A DNA stretch of 64,000 bases from Ruminococcus albus AD2013 (GTDB lineage Bacteria > Bacillota > Clostridia > Oscillospirales > Ruminococcaceae): the NCBI RefSeq assembly GCF_000526775.1, contig NZ_JAGS01000001.1, positions 992,001 through 1,056,000 on the forward strand, in the 5' to 3' direction. Below the pieces are notes generated by a model. That model worked only from the letters and a program-made list of their open reading frames with translations, made no database searches and was not told the DNA's origin. This document shows positions 1-8,720 of this stretch, in pieces; position 1 is the first letter of the stretch; each line of letters begins with the position of its first letter. The position numbers and the translations under genes are program-made.

Positions 1-2
1 AG

Positions 3-350
3 CACTACAACCACGAGTTCCTCTTTGTTACCGATTTTGATGCAGAGAAGCGTGCGTTCTATCATATGAGAGATGAAAAGGGCGTTCCTATGGGCTACGA
101 CCTCATCTGGAGAGGTGTCGAGATCACCACCGGCGCACAGCGTGAGCACAGATATGAAGTTCTTAAGAAGCAGGCTGCAGAAAAGGGTCTGGATGAGGAT
201 GTTAAGTTCTATCTTGAGTTCTTCAAGTATGGCTGTCCTCCTCACGGCGGTTTTGGTATCGGCGTTGACAGACTGACTATGCTGCTCCTTGGTCTGCACA
301 TCAAGGAAGCTATGTTCATCTTCCGCGGTCCTAACAGACTGAATCCATAG
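3..350 (+). CDS. aspS: Aspartate--tRNA ligase, archaeal/non-discriminating type (3' end only)
   Basis: The reading frame is open from base 3, so only about the last 115 residues are in the window. The visible part holds the class II synthetase motif 3 region, GCPPHGGFGIGVDR, followed by a short end matching the FPRDxxRLxP ending of archaeal-type AspRS (here FRGPNRLNP). Family knowledge: it charges tRNA-Asp, and often tRNA-Asn in bacteria with the amidotransferase route. AsnRS shares the fold, but its motif 3 reads differently. It is followed directly by a strong hairpin terminator. The start and N-terminal anticodon-binding domain lie outside the window. Confidence 0.85.
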   Translation, partial: HYNHEFLFVTDFDAEKRAFYHMRDEKGVPMGYDLIWRGVEITTGAQREHRYEVLKKQAAEKGLDEDVKFYLEFFKYGCPPHGGFGIGVDRLTMLLLGLHIKEAMFIFRGPNRLNP

Positions 351-360
351 TATAAAAATA

Positions 361-396
361 AAGGCTCGTTCCTGTTCGGGAGCGAGCCTTGTTTGT
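361..396 (+). terminator. Rho-independent terminator after aspS
   Basis: Inverted repeat AAGGCTCG/CGAGCCTT at 361-368 and 383-390, extended inward by four more pairs, followed by a T-rich tract. It probably also serves the converging minus-strand gene. Confidence 0.8.
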
Positions 397-401
397 TGTA
401 T

Positions 402-1100
402 TCAGATCTTAACTATTTTATTAAAAAGCACGTTGAACCTTGGTTCGATCTCACTTGTCATATCCGTGTGATAATGTCCCGAGAACCATGCCTTGTAATC
501 AATTTTTTTGCCTATATCTTCAAGAAATGCATTGAGCTTGTTGTCGGGATATTCGTTCTTCAGACCTAGTTTCACTGCTATCTCATGCTGTATAGATGAG
601 GGTGCGCAATGGGTCAGGACATAGTCTGTTTTCCAATCATTTTTTTCAAGAGTAGCCAGAGCGTGAACATACTCTTCATCACTGGGAAGCTCCTGCTCCC
701 ATATTGATGTACCTAATTCACGGAACTCCTTATCGTGAGATTCAGCGCCACCCATGGTGAAAAATTTCTTTCCCTGCAATTCAAACATTTCGCCCCGCTT
801 CAGATGATAGATGCTGTTCCCGATCCTGTGAGCTTTTCCGCCGCAGTATTCCACTTCTTCAAAGGTTTCAAGCAAATCGAAATTCTCGTGATTGCCGTCG
901 ATGAAAAGGGTGGTATATGGCTTCATATCCAGCCATTTCCGCCACCAGAGATCTTCCGCATCGTTATTCCAGACCAGACCAAAATCCCCCGCGATGATAA
1001 GAAAATCCTCCTTAGTCATCAGTTTCTGGACAAGGTTTGCCTTTGCGGAAAGCTTGCCAATATCCGTGCACCCATGGATATCACCCGTAACAAGTATCAT
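402..1100 (-). CDS. Calcineurin-like metallophosphoesterase
   Basis: This 232-aa protein shows the ordered metallophosphatase motifs: GDIHG near the N-terminus, GDFG around residue 40, GNHE around 70, and GHYH near the C-terminus, with a further TH motif (LTHCAP). These residues bind the dinuclear metal centre of the superfamily. No signal peptide is visible, so it is probably cytosolic; the substrate (nucleotide, protein or other phosphoester) cannot be read from sequence. The ATG at 1100 has a purine-rich GGGGGGAG ribosome site just upstream. It lies 20 bp downstream of exoA on the same strand and is probably cotranscribed with it. Confidence 0.85.
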   Translation of the reverse strand: MILVTGDIHGCTDIGKLSAKANLVQKLMTKEDFLIIAGDFGLVWNNDAEDLWWRKWLDMKPYTTLFIDGNHENFDLLETFEEVEYCGGKAHRIGNSIYHLKRGEMFELQGKKFFTMGGAESHDKEFRELGTSIWEQELPSDEEYVHALATLEKNDWKTDYVLTHCAPSSIQHEIAVKLGLKNEYPDNKLNAFLEDIGKKIDYKAWFSGHYHTDMTSEIEPRFNVLFNKIVKI

Positions 1101-1120
1101 TTTTCTCCCCCCGAAAAATC

Positions 1121-1873
1121 TTAAAACTCTATATCCAATTCAACAGGACAATGATCGCTGCCTTCTATATCTTTTAGTATCTTTGAATCCTTGACCTTGT
1201 CCATAAGCCTTTCTGAAACTACAAAATAGTCGATACGCCACCCCGCGTTGTTCTTTCTCGCATTGAACCTGTAGGACCACCATGAATAAGCTCCCGTAAC
1301 ATCGGGATAAAGTCTGCGGAAAGTATCAGCAAATCCCGCCGCAAGAAGCTCCGTGAATTTGCCGCGCTCCTGATCCGAGAAACCTGCATTGCCCGCATTG
1401 CTCTTTGGATTTTTAAGGTCTATCTCCTCGTGAGCAACATTGAGATCTCCGCAGTATACCACAGGTTTTTTCTTGTCAAGTTCCGAAAGATAGGCTCGCA
1501 TATCGTCCTCAAATTCCATACGATAGTCGATACGCTTCAGTTCGTTCTGCGCATTCGGTACATAACAGCACACAAAATAAAAATCCTCATATTCACAGGT
1601 GATAACCCTGCCCTCATCTGTATGAGTGCCGTTCAACCCGAATTTAACATCGAACGGTTCTTTCTTTGTATAAACCGCCGTACCCGAATAACCTTTCTTG
1701 ATCGCGCTATGGAAATACTTATGATACCCCTCGGGCGAAAAATCAGCCTGATCGGGCTGCATCTTAGTCTCCTGCATACAGAAGATATCAGCATCCGCAG
1801 CGGTGAAAAAATCACCGAAACCCTTTTGCAGGCAAGCCCTGAATCCATTAACGTTCCATGATATAAATTTCAT
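1121..1873 (-). CDS. exoA: Exodeoxyribonuclease III / AP endonuclease
   Basis: ExoIII-family endonuclease acting in base excision repair, cutting 5' to abasic sites and trimming DNA 3' ends. Visible motifs are SWNVNG at the start, the metal-binding QETK, GDLNVAH, the ExoIII-typical WWSYRFNARKNNAGWRIDYF, and the terminal SDHCPV with the catalytic Asp-His. The 250-aa length is normal. The frame could start at a TTG at 1882, but the GGAAAGGG ribosome site leaves no spacing for it; the ATG at 1873 sits about 9 nt after that site and is preferred. First gene of a two-gene unit with the phosphoesterase. Confidence 0.93.
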   Translation of the reverse strand: MKFISWNVNGFRACLQKGFGDFFTAADADIFCMQETKMQPDQADFSPEGYHKYFHSAIKKGYSGTAVYTKKEPFDVKFGLNGTHTDEGRVITCEYEDFYFVCCYVPNAQNELKRIDYRMEFEDDMRAYLSELDKKKPVVYCGDLNVAHEEIDLKNPKSNAGNAGFSDQERGKFTELLAAGFADTFRRLYPDVTGAYSWWSYRFNARKNNAGWRIDYFVVSERLMDKVKDSKILKDIEGSDHCPVELDIEF

Positions 1874-1912
1874 AATACCCAACCCTTTCCGATGCGCACT
1901 ATTCTAATTTTT

Positions 1913-1941
1913 ATTATATCACATTATTTAACAAAAGTAAA
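1913..1941 (-). promoter_or_regulatory. Promoter of exoA
   Basis: On the minus strand, TTTACT (1936-1941), 17 bp spacer, TATAAT (1913-1918), about 40 bp upstream of the exoA ATG. Confidence 0.7.
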
Positions 1942-2113
1942 GACTTCGGGCATTGCATATCATGTTAGTTTATTTTAAATTATATTTATAATAAACTCGA
2001 TAAATTAACATATCCAATAATCCGTAATGGCTGATGCTGAAAAATGTCCATATATAATAGTGGTAATAATATGCAATCGATAATATCATACTTTTAATGA
2101 TATGACATAATAA

Positions 2114-2154
2114 TGCCACAGTACCCCTGAAATAATATCAGGAATACTATGGCA
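2114..2154 (-). terminator. Long hairpin terminator after nrdG
   Basis: A 17-bp stem (2114-2130 with 2138-2154; three G-U pairs on the minus strand) around a 7-nt loop, followed on the minus strand by TTATTATG. It lies 20 bp beyond the nrdG stop. The 1942-2113 stretch is AT-rich with no other feature seen. Confidence 0.7.
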
Positions 2155-2174
2155 TAAACACTTGTCTTAATAAC

Positions 2175-2696
2175 TCAAAGCAACGAATCATCGACCTCAA
2201 CTGCTTTACCCTCTTTCAGAGAGCGCTGAACATCGATAAAACGCTGATTTGAACTTCCACGGAATTTCAGCTCGAGAGAACGTTTTTCTTCCTCGAATCT
2301 TCCGTCAACCAGATAATCAAGCTTTTCAAGCAGAGCCTTGCAGTCAGGTTCGGTCTTCCCTCGCTCAATAAGCTGTTCAAAAGTGTAACCTGTATAACTT
2401 ATGATATTCAGTCTGCGTTCTTTGAATCCGCGTATCTTTTCAGCCAGTGAGAGAAGAGCGGAACACTGACAGAAAGGTTCTCCCCCGCTGAAAGTGACGC
2501 CGTCAAGCAAAGGGTCTTTGATTATCATATCAAAAATACGATCCGTGTCATCGATCATGCCGCCCTCAAAATCGTGGGTCTGAGGGTTCTGGCAGCCTTT
2601 GCAGTGATGAGGGCAGCCCTGGGTAAACACAGTGAACCTGAAACCCGGTCCGTCAACTATAGATTCCTCAGCCAGACCGGCTATCCTGATCTCCAT
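2175..2696 (-). CDS. nrdG: Anaerobic ribonucleotide reductase-activating protein
   Basis: Radical-SAM activase that installs the glycyl radical on NrdD. The cluster-binding motif CPHHCKGC (CX3CX2C) lies near residue 30, preceded by the family hallmark DGPGFRFTVFTQGC; GGEP follows in the middle. The ATG at 2696 follows GGAGG with 6 nt spacing, so the upstream in-frame ATG at 2726 is not used; this gives 173 aa. It is downstream of nrdD on the same strand, the usual order for the class III enzyme system, and should share nrdD's promoter. Acts in the cytosol under anaerobic conditions. Confidence 0.93.
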   Translation of the reverse strand: MEIRIAGLAEESIVDGPGFRFTVFTQGCPHHCKGCQNPQTHDFEGGMIDDTDRIFDMIIKDPLLDGVTFSGGEPFCQCSALLSLAEKIRGFKERRLNIISYTGYTFEQLIERGKTEPDCKALLEKLDYLVDGRFEEEKRSLELKFRGSSNQRFIDVQRSLKEGKAVEVDDSLL

Positions 2697-2722
2697 AATA
2701 AACCTCCGATATATGCGCAAAA

Positions 2723-2757
2723 TCATCTCCTGTACAATTGAGATGGACAGGAGATGA
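2723..2757 (-). other. Inverted repeat between nrdD and nrdG
   Basis: Perfect 11-bp inverted repeat TCATCTCCTGT/ACAGGAGATGA (2723-2733, 2747-2757) in the gap between nrdD and nrdG, with no strong T tract after it. It may be an RNA processing or stability element that lowers nrdG output relative to nrdD. Confidence 0.5.
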
Positions 2758-2765
2758 TGGTAGTC

Positions 2766-5060
2766 TTATTTCTTCTTGGTCTTAGCGGTCTTCTTTTCAG
2801 ATGTTTCAGCAGGCACAGCGTCGATCTTGATACGAGGTATCCTCTCATGTGTGGACTTGCGGTGCTCAGCTTCCGATCTGCCGCATCTCGGGCAGCGGTC
2901 ACCGATTATACCTGTGTATCCGCACTCCGGGTCTCTGTCAACAGGATGGTTGATAGAGCCGTAGCCTATGCCGACCTCTTTCATGTATCTTACGATCTTT
3001 TCAAAGGCGCTCAGGTTGCCCAGCGGATCGCCGTCAAGTTCAACATAACTGATATGACCTGCGTTGGTCAGCTCGTGATAAGGCGCTTCGATAGCAAGCT
3101 TTTCAAAAGCGTTGATCTTATAGTATACAGGTACATGGAAGGAGTTTGTATAGTAATCTCTGTCCGTAACACCCGGAATGTCACCGAAAAGTTCCTTGTC
3201 CATCTTTACAAAACGTCCCGAAAGACCCTCGGCAGGTGTAGCCAGCAGTGAGTAATTCATGCCTGTAGCCGCAGTTTCCTGATCCATGCGCTCGCGCATA
3301 TGCTTGATTATCTCAAGACCAAGTTTACGCGATTCTTCCGATTCGCCGTGATGCTTGCCTGTCAGAACTTTAAGGCACTCGGCAAGACCTATGAAACCAA
3401 CAGAAAGTGTGCCGTGCTTGAGCACTTCACCAACACTGTCATTGTAGGAGAGCTTTTCCGAATCCATCCAGACGCCCTGTCCCATGAGGAAAGGATAGTT
3501 CTTAACTCTCTTGCTTGCCTGTATCCTGTATCTGTGCATCAGCTGATCGATACAAAGCTGAAGTTTCTCATCAAGCAGCTGATAGAAAAGATCAATATTG
3601 TAATGTGCTTTAATGCCAAGTCTCGGCAGATTGATGGTAGTAAAGCTGAGGTTACCTCTGCCTGTAACGACCTCTCTTTCAGGGTCGTAAGCGTTGCCGA
3701 TAACTCTTGTACGGCAGCCCATGTAAGCAATCTCGGTATTGGGATCGCCCTCTTTGTAGTACTGAAGATTGAAAGGCGCATCGATAAAGGAGAAGTTCGG
3801 GAAAAGTCTCTTTGCCGAAACTCTGCACGCCAGTTTGAACAGATCATAGTTCGGATCTTCTGGGTTTACGTTAACGCCCTCTTTGACCTTAAAAATGTGT
3901 ATCGGGAATATAGGTGTTTCACCGTTTCCGAGACCTGCCTCCTCAGCAAGCAGGATATTCTTTATGACCATCCTGCCCTCGATAGAGGTATCAGTACCGT
4001 AGTTTATGGAGCTGAAAGGTGTCTGAGCACCTGCTCTTGAATTCATGGTATTGAGATTGTGTATCAGTGCTTCCATTGCCTGATAGGTAGCCCTGTCAGT
4101 CTCCTTTACAGCACACTTGAAAGCGAAATTCTGAATCTTTTTAACGACCTTTGCATCGGCATATGAGGACAGCAGCTGAGCTTCTTCCTCCATATAGCCG
4201 TTATCGTTTGCAAGCGTAGGAGTAAGTCCCCTCTTAGCCAGAAAATCAGCACATCTCTGAGCTATATCGGGATTATCGGGTACATCAGCCAGAAGAGATA
4301 GTCCTCTGCGGATATTATCTCTGTAACGGTGGCGGAATGTCTTCTTGACACCCTCAGCCATATCATAATCAAACTTAGGGATAGACTGACCGCCGTGCTG
4401 GTCGTTCTGGTTGGACTGTATAGCTATACAAGCCAGTGCCGCATAGCTGGTGATATCATTAGGAGTCCTCAGATAGCCATGACCTGTGGAAAATCCGCCT
4501 GTGAACAGCTTGGTAAGATCTATCTGGGTGCAGGTAGTGGTGAGAGTATAGAAGTCCATATCATGGATATGGATATCGCCGTTTTCGTGAGCTTCGGCGT
4601 GTTCCTCTTCAAGAACATACATCTCATAGAATTCCTTGGCACCAACGGAACCGTATTTAAGCATGGTACCCATAGCGGTATCGCCATCGATATTGGCATT
4701 CTCTCGCTTCAGGTCGCTGTCCTCTGCGGACTTGAAAGTGAGGTCTTCATACACCTTCATAAGGCGGGTATCCATCTCACGCGCCTTAGTTCTCTCGGAA
4801 CGATAAAGAATATAGGATTTTGCAGTAGCCGCATGACCCTCCTCGATAAGAACCTTTTCAACGCAGTCCTGTATCTCTTCAACGGTAGGAGTCGAGATAT
4901 TGTTTGCCATCAGCATATCGACTACTCTTCCCGAAAGTTCAAGTGCGGTCTCATAGTCGCTTCCGCCGACAGACTGAGCTGCCTTGTAGATAGCCTGAGC
5001 TATCTTTTCAATATTGAAAGTAACGGTACGGCCGTCCCTCTTCTTTATTTTTACGATCAT
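2766..5060 (-). CDS. nrdD: Anaerobic ribonucleoside-triphosphate reductase (class III)
   Basis: Oxygen-sensitive ribonucleotide reductase that makes dNTPs using a glycyl radical. An ATP-cone regulatory domain occupies about the first 90 residues (VKIKKRDGRTVTFN onward). The C-terminus carries CGYTG, the likely radical glycine site, followed by a CPRCG metal-binding motif. The product is 764 aa from the ATG at 5060, which has a GGAGGAAG ribosome site; an in-frame ATG at 5108 lacks one. Two NrdR-like boxes overlap its promoter. The terminal lysine-rich tail (KTAKTKKK) is unusual. Works with nrdG immediately downstream. Confidence 0.95.
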   Translation of the reverse strand: MIVKIKKRDGRTVTFNIEKIAQAIYKAAQSVGGSDYETALELSGRVVDMLMANNISTPTVEEIQDCVEKVLIEEGHAATAKSYILYRSERTKAREMDTRLMKVYEDLTFKSAEDSDLKRENANIDGDTAMGTMLKYGSVGAKEFYEMYVLEEEHAEAHENGDIHIHDMDFYTLTTTCTQIDLTKLFTGGFSTGHGYLRTPNDITSYAALACIAIQSNQNDQHGGQSIPKFDYDMAEGVKKTFRHRYRDNIRRGLSLLADVPDNPDIAQRCADFLAKRGLTPTLANDNGYMEEEAQLLSSYADAKVVKKIQNFAFKCAVKETDRATYQAMEALIHNLNTMNSRAGAQTPFSSINYGTDTSIEGRMVIKNILLAEEAGLGNGETPIFPIHIFKVKEGVNVNPEDPNYDLFKLACRVSAKRLFPNFSFIDAPFNLQYYKEGDPNTEIAYMGCRTRVIGNAYDPEREVVTGRGNLSFTTINLPRLGIKAHYNIDLFYQLLDEKLQLCIDQLMHRYRIQASKRVKNYPFLMGQGVWMDSEKLSYNDSVGEVLKHGTLSVGFIGLAECLKVLTGKHHGESEESRKLGLEIIKHMRERMDQETAATGMNYSLLATPAEGLSGRFVKMDKELFGDIPGVTDRDYYTNSFHVPVYYKINAFEKLAIEAPYHELTNAGHISYVELDGDPLGNLSAFEKIVRYMKEVGIGYGSINHPVDRDPECGYTGIIGDRCPRCGRSEAEHRKSTHERIPRIKIDAVPAETSEKKTAKTKKK

Positions 5061-5108
5061 GGTACTTCCTCCATACTTTATTGTAATAAAGTGTTGAACA
5101 ATATTCAA

Positions 5109-5156
5109 CCACCATATCTAGTATTCAAAATGCGTTCGTATTCTAGTATATAGTAA
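5109..5156 (-). promoter_or_regulatory. Tandem NrdR-like operator boxes
   Basis: Two 16-bp sites, 5109-5124 and 5141-5156, have centres exactly 32 bp apart (three helical turns). Compared from memory with the NrdR consensus acaCwAtATaTwGtgt, the promoter-distal copy matches 12/16 on the minus strand and the other about 9/16 with one good half-site. The upstream box contains the -10 hexamer of nrdD, which fits repression when dNTP/ATP is high. The assignment is inference; nrdR itself is not in this window. Confidence 0.65.
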
Positions 5157-5173
5157 TATCCTTCCAAAGTCAA
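5145..5173 (-). promoter_or_regulatory. Promoter of nrdDG
   Basis: Minus-strand TTGACT (5168-5173), 17 bp spacer, TATACT (5145-5150). The -10 lies inside the upstream NrdR-like box. Confidence 0.8.
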
Positions 5174-5505
5174 GGCAGGTGTATGCCAAAAAGTACGTGT
5201 GATATTTGTACATTTTGCACAACGCTTCAATTGGTTTCTTGTGCAAAACAATTACATTTTGGAAAATCATAGCAAGACAAATATCCTGACCCGACGTGCT
5301 GTTTTATACATCGATCAGCTGTGACAAGCAGTATTGCTTGCCATATATAGCATACTTTTTCGGCGTTTTATTGATTTGAAGTTCATTAAACAAAAAATGT
5401 CATATTACATGTAGAATACAACTTCATCTTAAAAGGTTACAATTTGTAATTTTTATATTCTGACAAGTGAAATCGCCTGACAGTATTTGAACAGCCTTTT
5501 ATTCA
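5174..5505. other. AT-rich intergenic stretch, nothing recognised
   Basis: Lies between the nrdD promoter and the terminator of the small membrane protein gene. Short repeats of TTTTGCACA type are visible near 5213-5250, but no coding frame, RNA motif or clear second promoter could be supported. Confidence 0.4.
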
Positions 5506-5539
5506 TAAAAAAGCACCTTTACCCTAACAGCAAAGGCGC
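5506..5539 (-). terminator. Terminator after the 56-aa membrane protein gene
   Basis: Minus-strand stem GCGCCTTT/AAAGGTGC (one G-U) followed by six T residues, 27 bp beyond the stop at 5566. Confidence 0.75.
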
Positions 5540-5565
5540 ATATCAGAAATCAAATCAAGGAATAT

Positions 5566-5736
5566 TTACTTTTCGCTGCTGTAATCATGAGTGACCACCG
5601 GAGCACCGTATTCCTTTTCAAGTACTTCTTCAAGACTTGTGTTTACCATATAAGCCCCAAAAGATATGAGCATGGCGAGCAGTCCTATAAGCAGTGCGAT
5701 ATCCGGTCTGAAAAACTTCTTCTTTTTCTCCTTCAT
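5566..5736 (-). CDS. Small single-pass membrane protein, 56 aa, unknown function
   Basis: Too short for a standard ORF cut-off, but well supported: an ATG at 5736 with GGGGGAT upstream, its own promoter (5781-5809) and its own terminator. The protein begins with a basic stretch (MKEKKKKFFRPD), then one hydrophobic helix of about 20 residues (IALLIGLLAMLISFGAYMV), then an acidic, polar tail. This predicts a cytosolic basic N-terminus and an outside tail. No family is recognised. The larger plus-strand frame across it is antisense. Confidence 0.75.
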   Translation of the reverse strand: MKEKKKKFFRPDIALLIGLLAMLISFGAYMVNTSLEEVLEKEYGAPVVTHDYSSEK

Positions 5737-5780
5737 GCCCGTATCCCCCTTAAAAACCTTAATGGTTTATTATATTATTT

Positions 5781-5809
5781 ATTATACACTATCTTCTCTC
5801 ATTTTGCAA
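5781..5809 (-). promoter_or_regulatory. Promoter of the 56-aa membrane protein gene
   Basis: Minus-strand TTGCAA (5804-5809), 17 bp, TATAAT (5781-5786). Confidence 0.75.
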
Positions 5810-5911
5810 GGGTTTAAAGCAAATTATTCAAAAAGGCATTAAAAATCAGATATTGACTGCTATTTAGACAATTTTATGCATCTGACTTTGTTTATTTTTA
5901 CAAAATACCTA

Positions 5912-5940
5912 TTGCAAATACATTCAAGGCGGTGTATAAT
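5912..5940 (+). promoter_or_regulatory. Promoter of asnB
   Basis: TTGCAA (5912-5917), 17 bp, TATAAT (5935-5940). The predicted 5' leader is about 65-70 nt. Confidence 0.8.
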
Positions 5941-6014
5941 ATAAATTGTATTTGCAGCGGAGATACCATCCGCTTTATGATCATTCAGATTTATTCTGGG
6001 AAACGAGGGTATTT

Positions 6015-7850
6015 ATGTGTGGTATCGTAGGATTTACGAACAGTATTGATAATGCGTCCGATGTACTCGGAAAGATGATGGACAGGATAAAACACCGCGG
6101 TCCCGATTCTGATGGCAAATATGTCGATGACGGCGTTGCAATGGGATTTCGCAGACTTTCTATAATCGACCTCAGTGATGTTGGCAGTCAGCCTATCTTC
6201 AATGAGGATAAGTCACTTGTTCTGACTTTCAACGGTGAGATATATAATTTCAAAGAACTCAGAGAAGAACTTATCGCTGCAGGTCACAGCTTCTACACTA
6301 AGACTGACTCCGAGGTGCTGATCCACGGTTATGAAGAATGGGGCGAGAAACTGCTGGACAGACTGCGCGGTATGTTCGCTTTCGTTATATACAATAAAAA
6401 TACAGGCGAGCTTTTCGGTGCGAGAGATTTCTTCGGCATCAAGCCTTTCTATTATGCACAGATGGACGGCACTTTTATGTGGGGCAGCGAGATAAAAAGC
6501 TTCCTCGACCACCCCGCTTTTAAAAAGGAACTGAACACCGATGTTCTTGAAACATATCTGACATTCCAGTACTCTCCCACCGAAGATACATTCTTTAAGA
6601 ACGTAAAGAAACTTCTGCCTGCACACTGCTTTACCTACAAAGACGGCAAGCTGAATATCCGCCGTTACTGGGAAGTAAAATTCAATGCAGATAATGCCCC
6701 CGACCTTGAAACATGGGTCGAGAAGATATCCGATACTTTTAAAAACTCGGTGGAAGCTCACAAATTTGCTGATGTTGAGGTTGGTTCTTTCCTTTCAAGC
6801 GGCGTTGATTCAAGCTACGTTGCGGCAGTTGCTGATGTTGACAAGACTTTTACCGTCGGCTTCGGCGAGGACGAAAAGTACAACGAGATAGGATACGCCA
6901 AGGAGTTCTCTAAGTACATCGGAAAAGAGAATTTCTCAAAGGTCATCACTCCCGAGGAATACTGGGACAATCTCAAAAAGATACAATACCATATGGACGA
7001 GCCTCTTGCTGACCCTGCGGCTATCGCGCTGTTCTTTGTGTGTCAGCTGGCATCTCAGCAGGTAAAGGCTGTTCTCTCGGGCGAGGGTGCTGATGAAATA
7101 TTCGGCGGATACAATATCTACCATAACCCCGCTGATATGGCTTCCTACTTCAAGATACCCAGACCTATCAGAAAAGGCGTGGGTGCTATCGCCGAAAAAC
7201 TGCCACACAAACATGGCGTCAACTATCTGATAAGAGGTTCAAAAGACCTTGACGAGCGCTTCATAGGAAATGCTTATATCTTCTCTGAAAAAGAGCGCAA
7301 AAAGATACTGAAGATAAAAACAAACGCTCCCGACGCTATGGCTGTCACCAAGCCTTACTACGATAAAGTCCGCGACCAGGATCAGGTGACTCAGATGCAG
7401 TATCTCGATCTCCACCTTTGGATGGCAGGTGATATACTGCTGAAAGCCGATAAAATGTCCATGGCTCATTCCCTTGAACTGAGAGTTCCTTTCCTTGACA
7501 GAAAAGTCATGGAACTCGCCGAAAAGATACCTGCAAAATACCGCGTTACCAAAGAGAATACCAAGTATGCCATGAGGATAGCAGCCCTCAAAGCCTGCCC
7601 GCCTCAGACAGCAAACAAGAAAAAGCTGGGCTTTCCTGTACCTACCAGAGTATGGCTCAGAGAAGATAAATACTACGGTATAGTAAAGGACTGCTTCACT
7701 TCTCCTGTCGCAGAAAAATTCTTCAATACTTCAGAACTGGTATCCCTGCTGGACGACCACAGAGCAATGAAGTATGACTACTCGAGAAAGATCTGGACCG
7801 TATTCACATTCCTCATCTGGTATGATGTATATTTCGGTGCAAGTGTCTGA
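6015..7850 (+). CDS. asnB: Glutamine-hydrolysing asparagine synthetase B
   Basis: Converts aspartate, glutamine and ATP to asparagine. The protein starts MCGIVGF, so Cys2 becomes the N-terminal nucleophile of a class II glutaminase domain (about residues 2-210); this fixes the start at 6015, with GAGGG upstream, rather than an earlier in-frame ATG at 5946. The synthetase half shows the ATP pyrophosphatase loop LSSGVDSS and later SGEGADEIFGGY. The 611-aa length is typical. It is monocistronic, with its own promoter and a strong terminator. Confidence 0.95.
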   Translation: MCGIVGFTNSIDNASDVLGKMMDRIKHRGPDSDGKYVDDGVAMGFRRLSIIDLSDVGSQPIFNEDKSLVLTFNGEIYNFKELREELIAAGHSFYTKTDSEVLIHGYEEWGEKLLDRLRGMFAFVIYNKNTGELFGARDFFGIKPFYYAQMDGTFMWGSEIKSFLDHPAFKKELNTDVLETYLTFQYSPTEDTFFKNVKKLLPAHCFTYKDGKLNIRRYWEVKFNADNAPDLETWVEKISDTFKNSVEAHKFADVEVGSFLSSGVDSSYVAAVADVDKTFTVGFGEDEKYNEIGYAKEFSKYIGKENFSKVITPEEYWDNLKKIQYHMDEPLADPAAIALFFVCQLASQQVKAVLSGEGADEIFGGYNIYHNPADMASYFKIPRPIRKGVGAIAEKLPHKHGVNYLIRGSKDLDERFIGNAYIFSEKERKKILKIKTNAPDAMAVTKPYYDKVRDQDQVTQMQYLDLHLWMAGDILLKADKMSMAHSLELRVPFLDRKVMELAEKIPAKYRVTKENTKYAMRIAALKACPPQTANKKKLGFPVPTRVWLREDKYYGIVKDCFTSPVAEKFFNTSELVSLLDDHRAMKYDYSRKIWTVFTFLIWYDVYFGASV

Positions 7851-7869
7851 ACCTATATAAAATTAATAA

Positions 7870-7908
7870 CCGCAGTACTTACAAACATACCGAAAGTACT
7901 GCGGCTTT
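7870..7908 (+). terminator. Terminator after asnB
   Basis: Stem CCGCAGTACTT (7870-7880) with its complement at 7894-7904, then CTTTTG. Confidence 0.8.
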
Positions 7909-8001
7909 TGTATTGGCATTAAATAATGTGGTATCACCGTTGATCAGAAAGATACCAAAATATACGGTCGTATAGTATGGTATGATTTCGTATACATTCG
8001 G

Positions 8002-8706
8002 TTACGGCACAATATCATCACAATCCCCGCTCTTTTTATATACTGCGGATACTGCCGCACTGCAGGCGTACACTTTCTTTGCTCCCATCGACTTTAGCTG
8101 TGCCGCACAAGCTCTGATGGTCGAACCCGTCGTGATAACATCGTCACAAATAAGCACTGTTTTTCCCGATATATCACGATGTTTTGACAAAGCAGTATAA
8201 ACCTCCTCCGCATGGAGCTGACGTTCATCACGTTCCAGCTTGTGCTGTTCGGTGCTGTCTTTTTTTCTTTTAAGTAGATGGAAATCAGTCGGTTTGCCAA
8301 GCTTGTCAGCGGTAAAACGTGCTAAAAGTTCCGCCTGATCTCTGCCTCTGACCATCTTCTTTGAAAAATGCATCGGCACAGCGGTAACAATATCGATACT
8401 TTCGGAGATACCTCGATCACGAAGCTTATCAGCTATCATATCCGCGCTTAGCTCAGCAAAATTGAACACAGAATCACCGTGTTTCAGCTTGTATATCAAC
8501 CCGATTATATCGCTTTCGTAATAAAATACACCTACTGCACCGTCAGTGTTTTCGATATGTATAAGACCTTCAAAAGTTTCGGGCATATCCCCTGCGCATT
8601 TCTCGCACATAAGACCGTTCCACTTTATCACCTTTCCGCATAAAGCACAGGTGTTTGGAAAAACGATATCAGCCAGATATTTGTAGACCCCTTTCGTCGC
8701 AAGCAT
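8002..8706 (-). CDS. comFC: ComF-family amidophosphoribosyltransferase-like protein
   Basis: The N-terminus has a four-cysteine zinc motif (CALC and CEKC, near residues 20 and 37). The C-terminus carries the PRPP-binding phosphoribosyltransferase loop VLICDDVITTGSTI. This layout is that of ComFC, which in naturally competent bacteria helps take up or process transforming DNA. The 234-aa length is typical. The ATG at 8706 follows GAGGTGATGTT. A terminator of the upstream gene ends about 15 bp before it, so comFC may depend on readthrough or on an unseen promoter. ComEC is encoded about 13 kb away. Confidence 0.88.
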   Translation of the reverse strand: MLATKGVYKYLADIVFPNTCALCGKVIKWNGLMCEKCAGDMPETFEGLIHIENTDGAVGVFYYESDIIGLIYKLKHGDSVFNFAELSADMIADKLRDRGISESIDIVTAVPMHFSKKMVRGRDQAELLARFTADKLGKPTDFHLLKRKKDSTEQHKLERDERQLHAEEVYTALSKHRDISGKTVLICDDVITTGSTIRACAAQLKSMGAKKVYACSAAVSAVYKKSGDCDDIVP

Positions 8707-8720
8707 AACATCACCTCAGC

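Noticed and set aside
4329..5153. Plus-strand frame of 274 codons opposite nrdD
   Set aside because: Antisense shadow of nrdD; no ribosome site or motif.
5587..5817. Plus-strand 76-codon frame
   Set aside because: It lies antisense to the 56-aa membrane protein gene, which has a promoter, ribosome site and terminator of its own.
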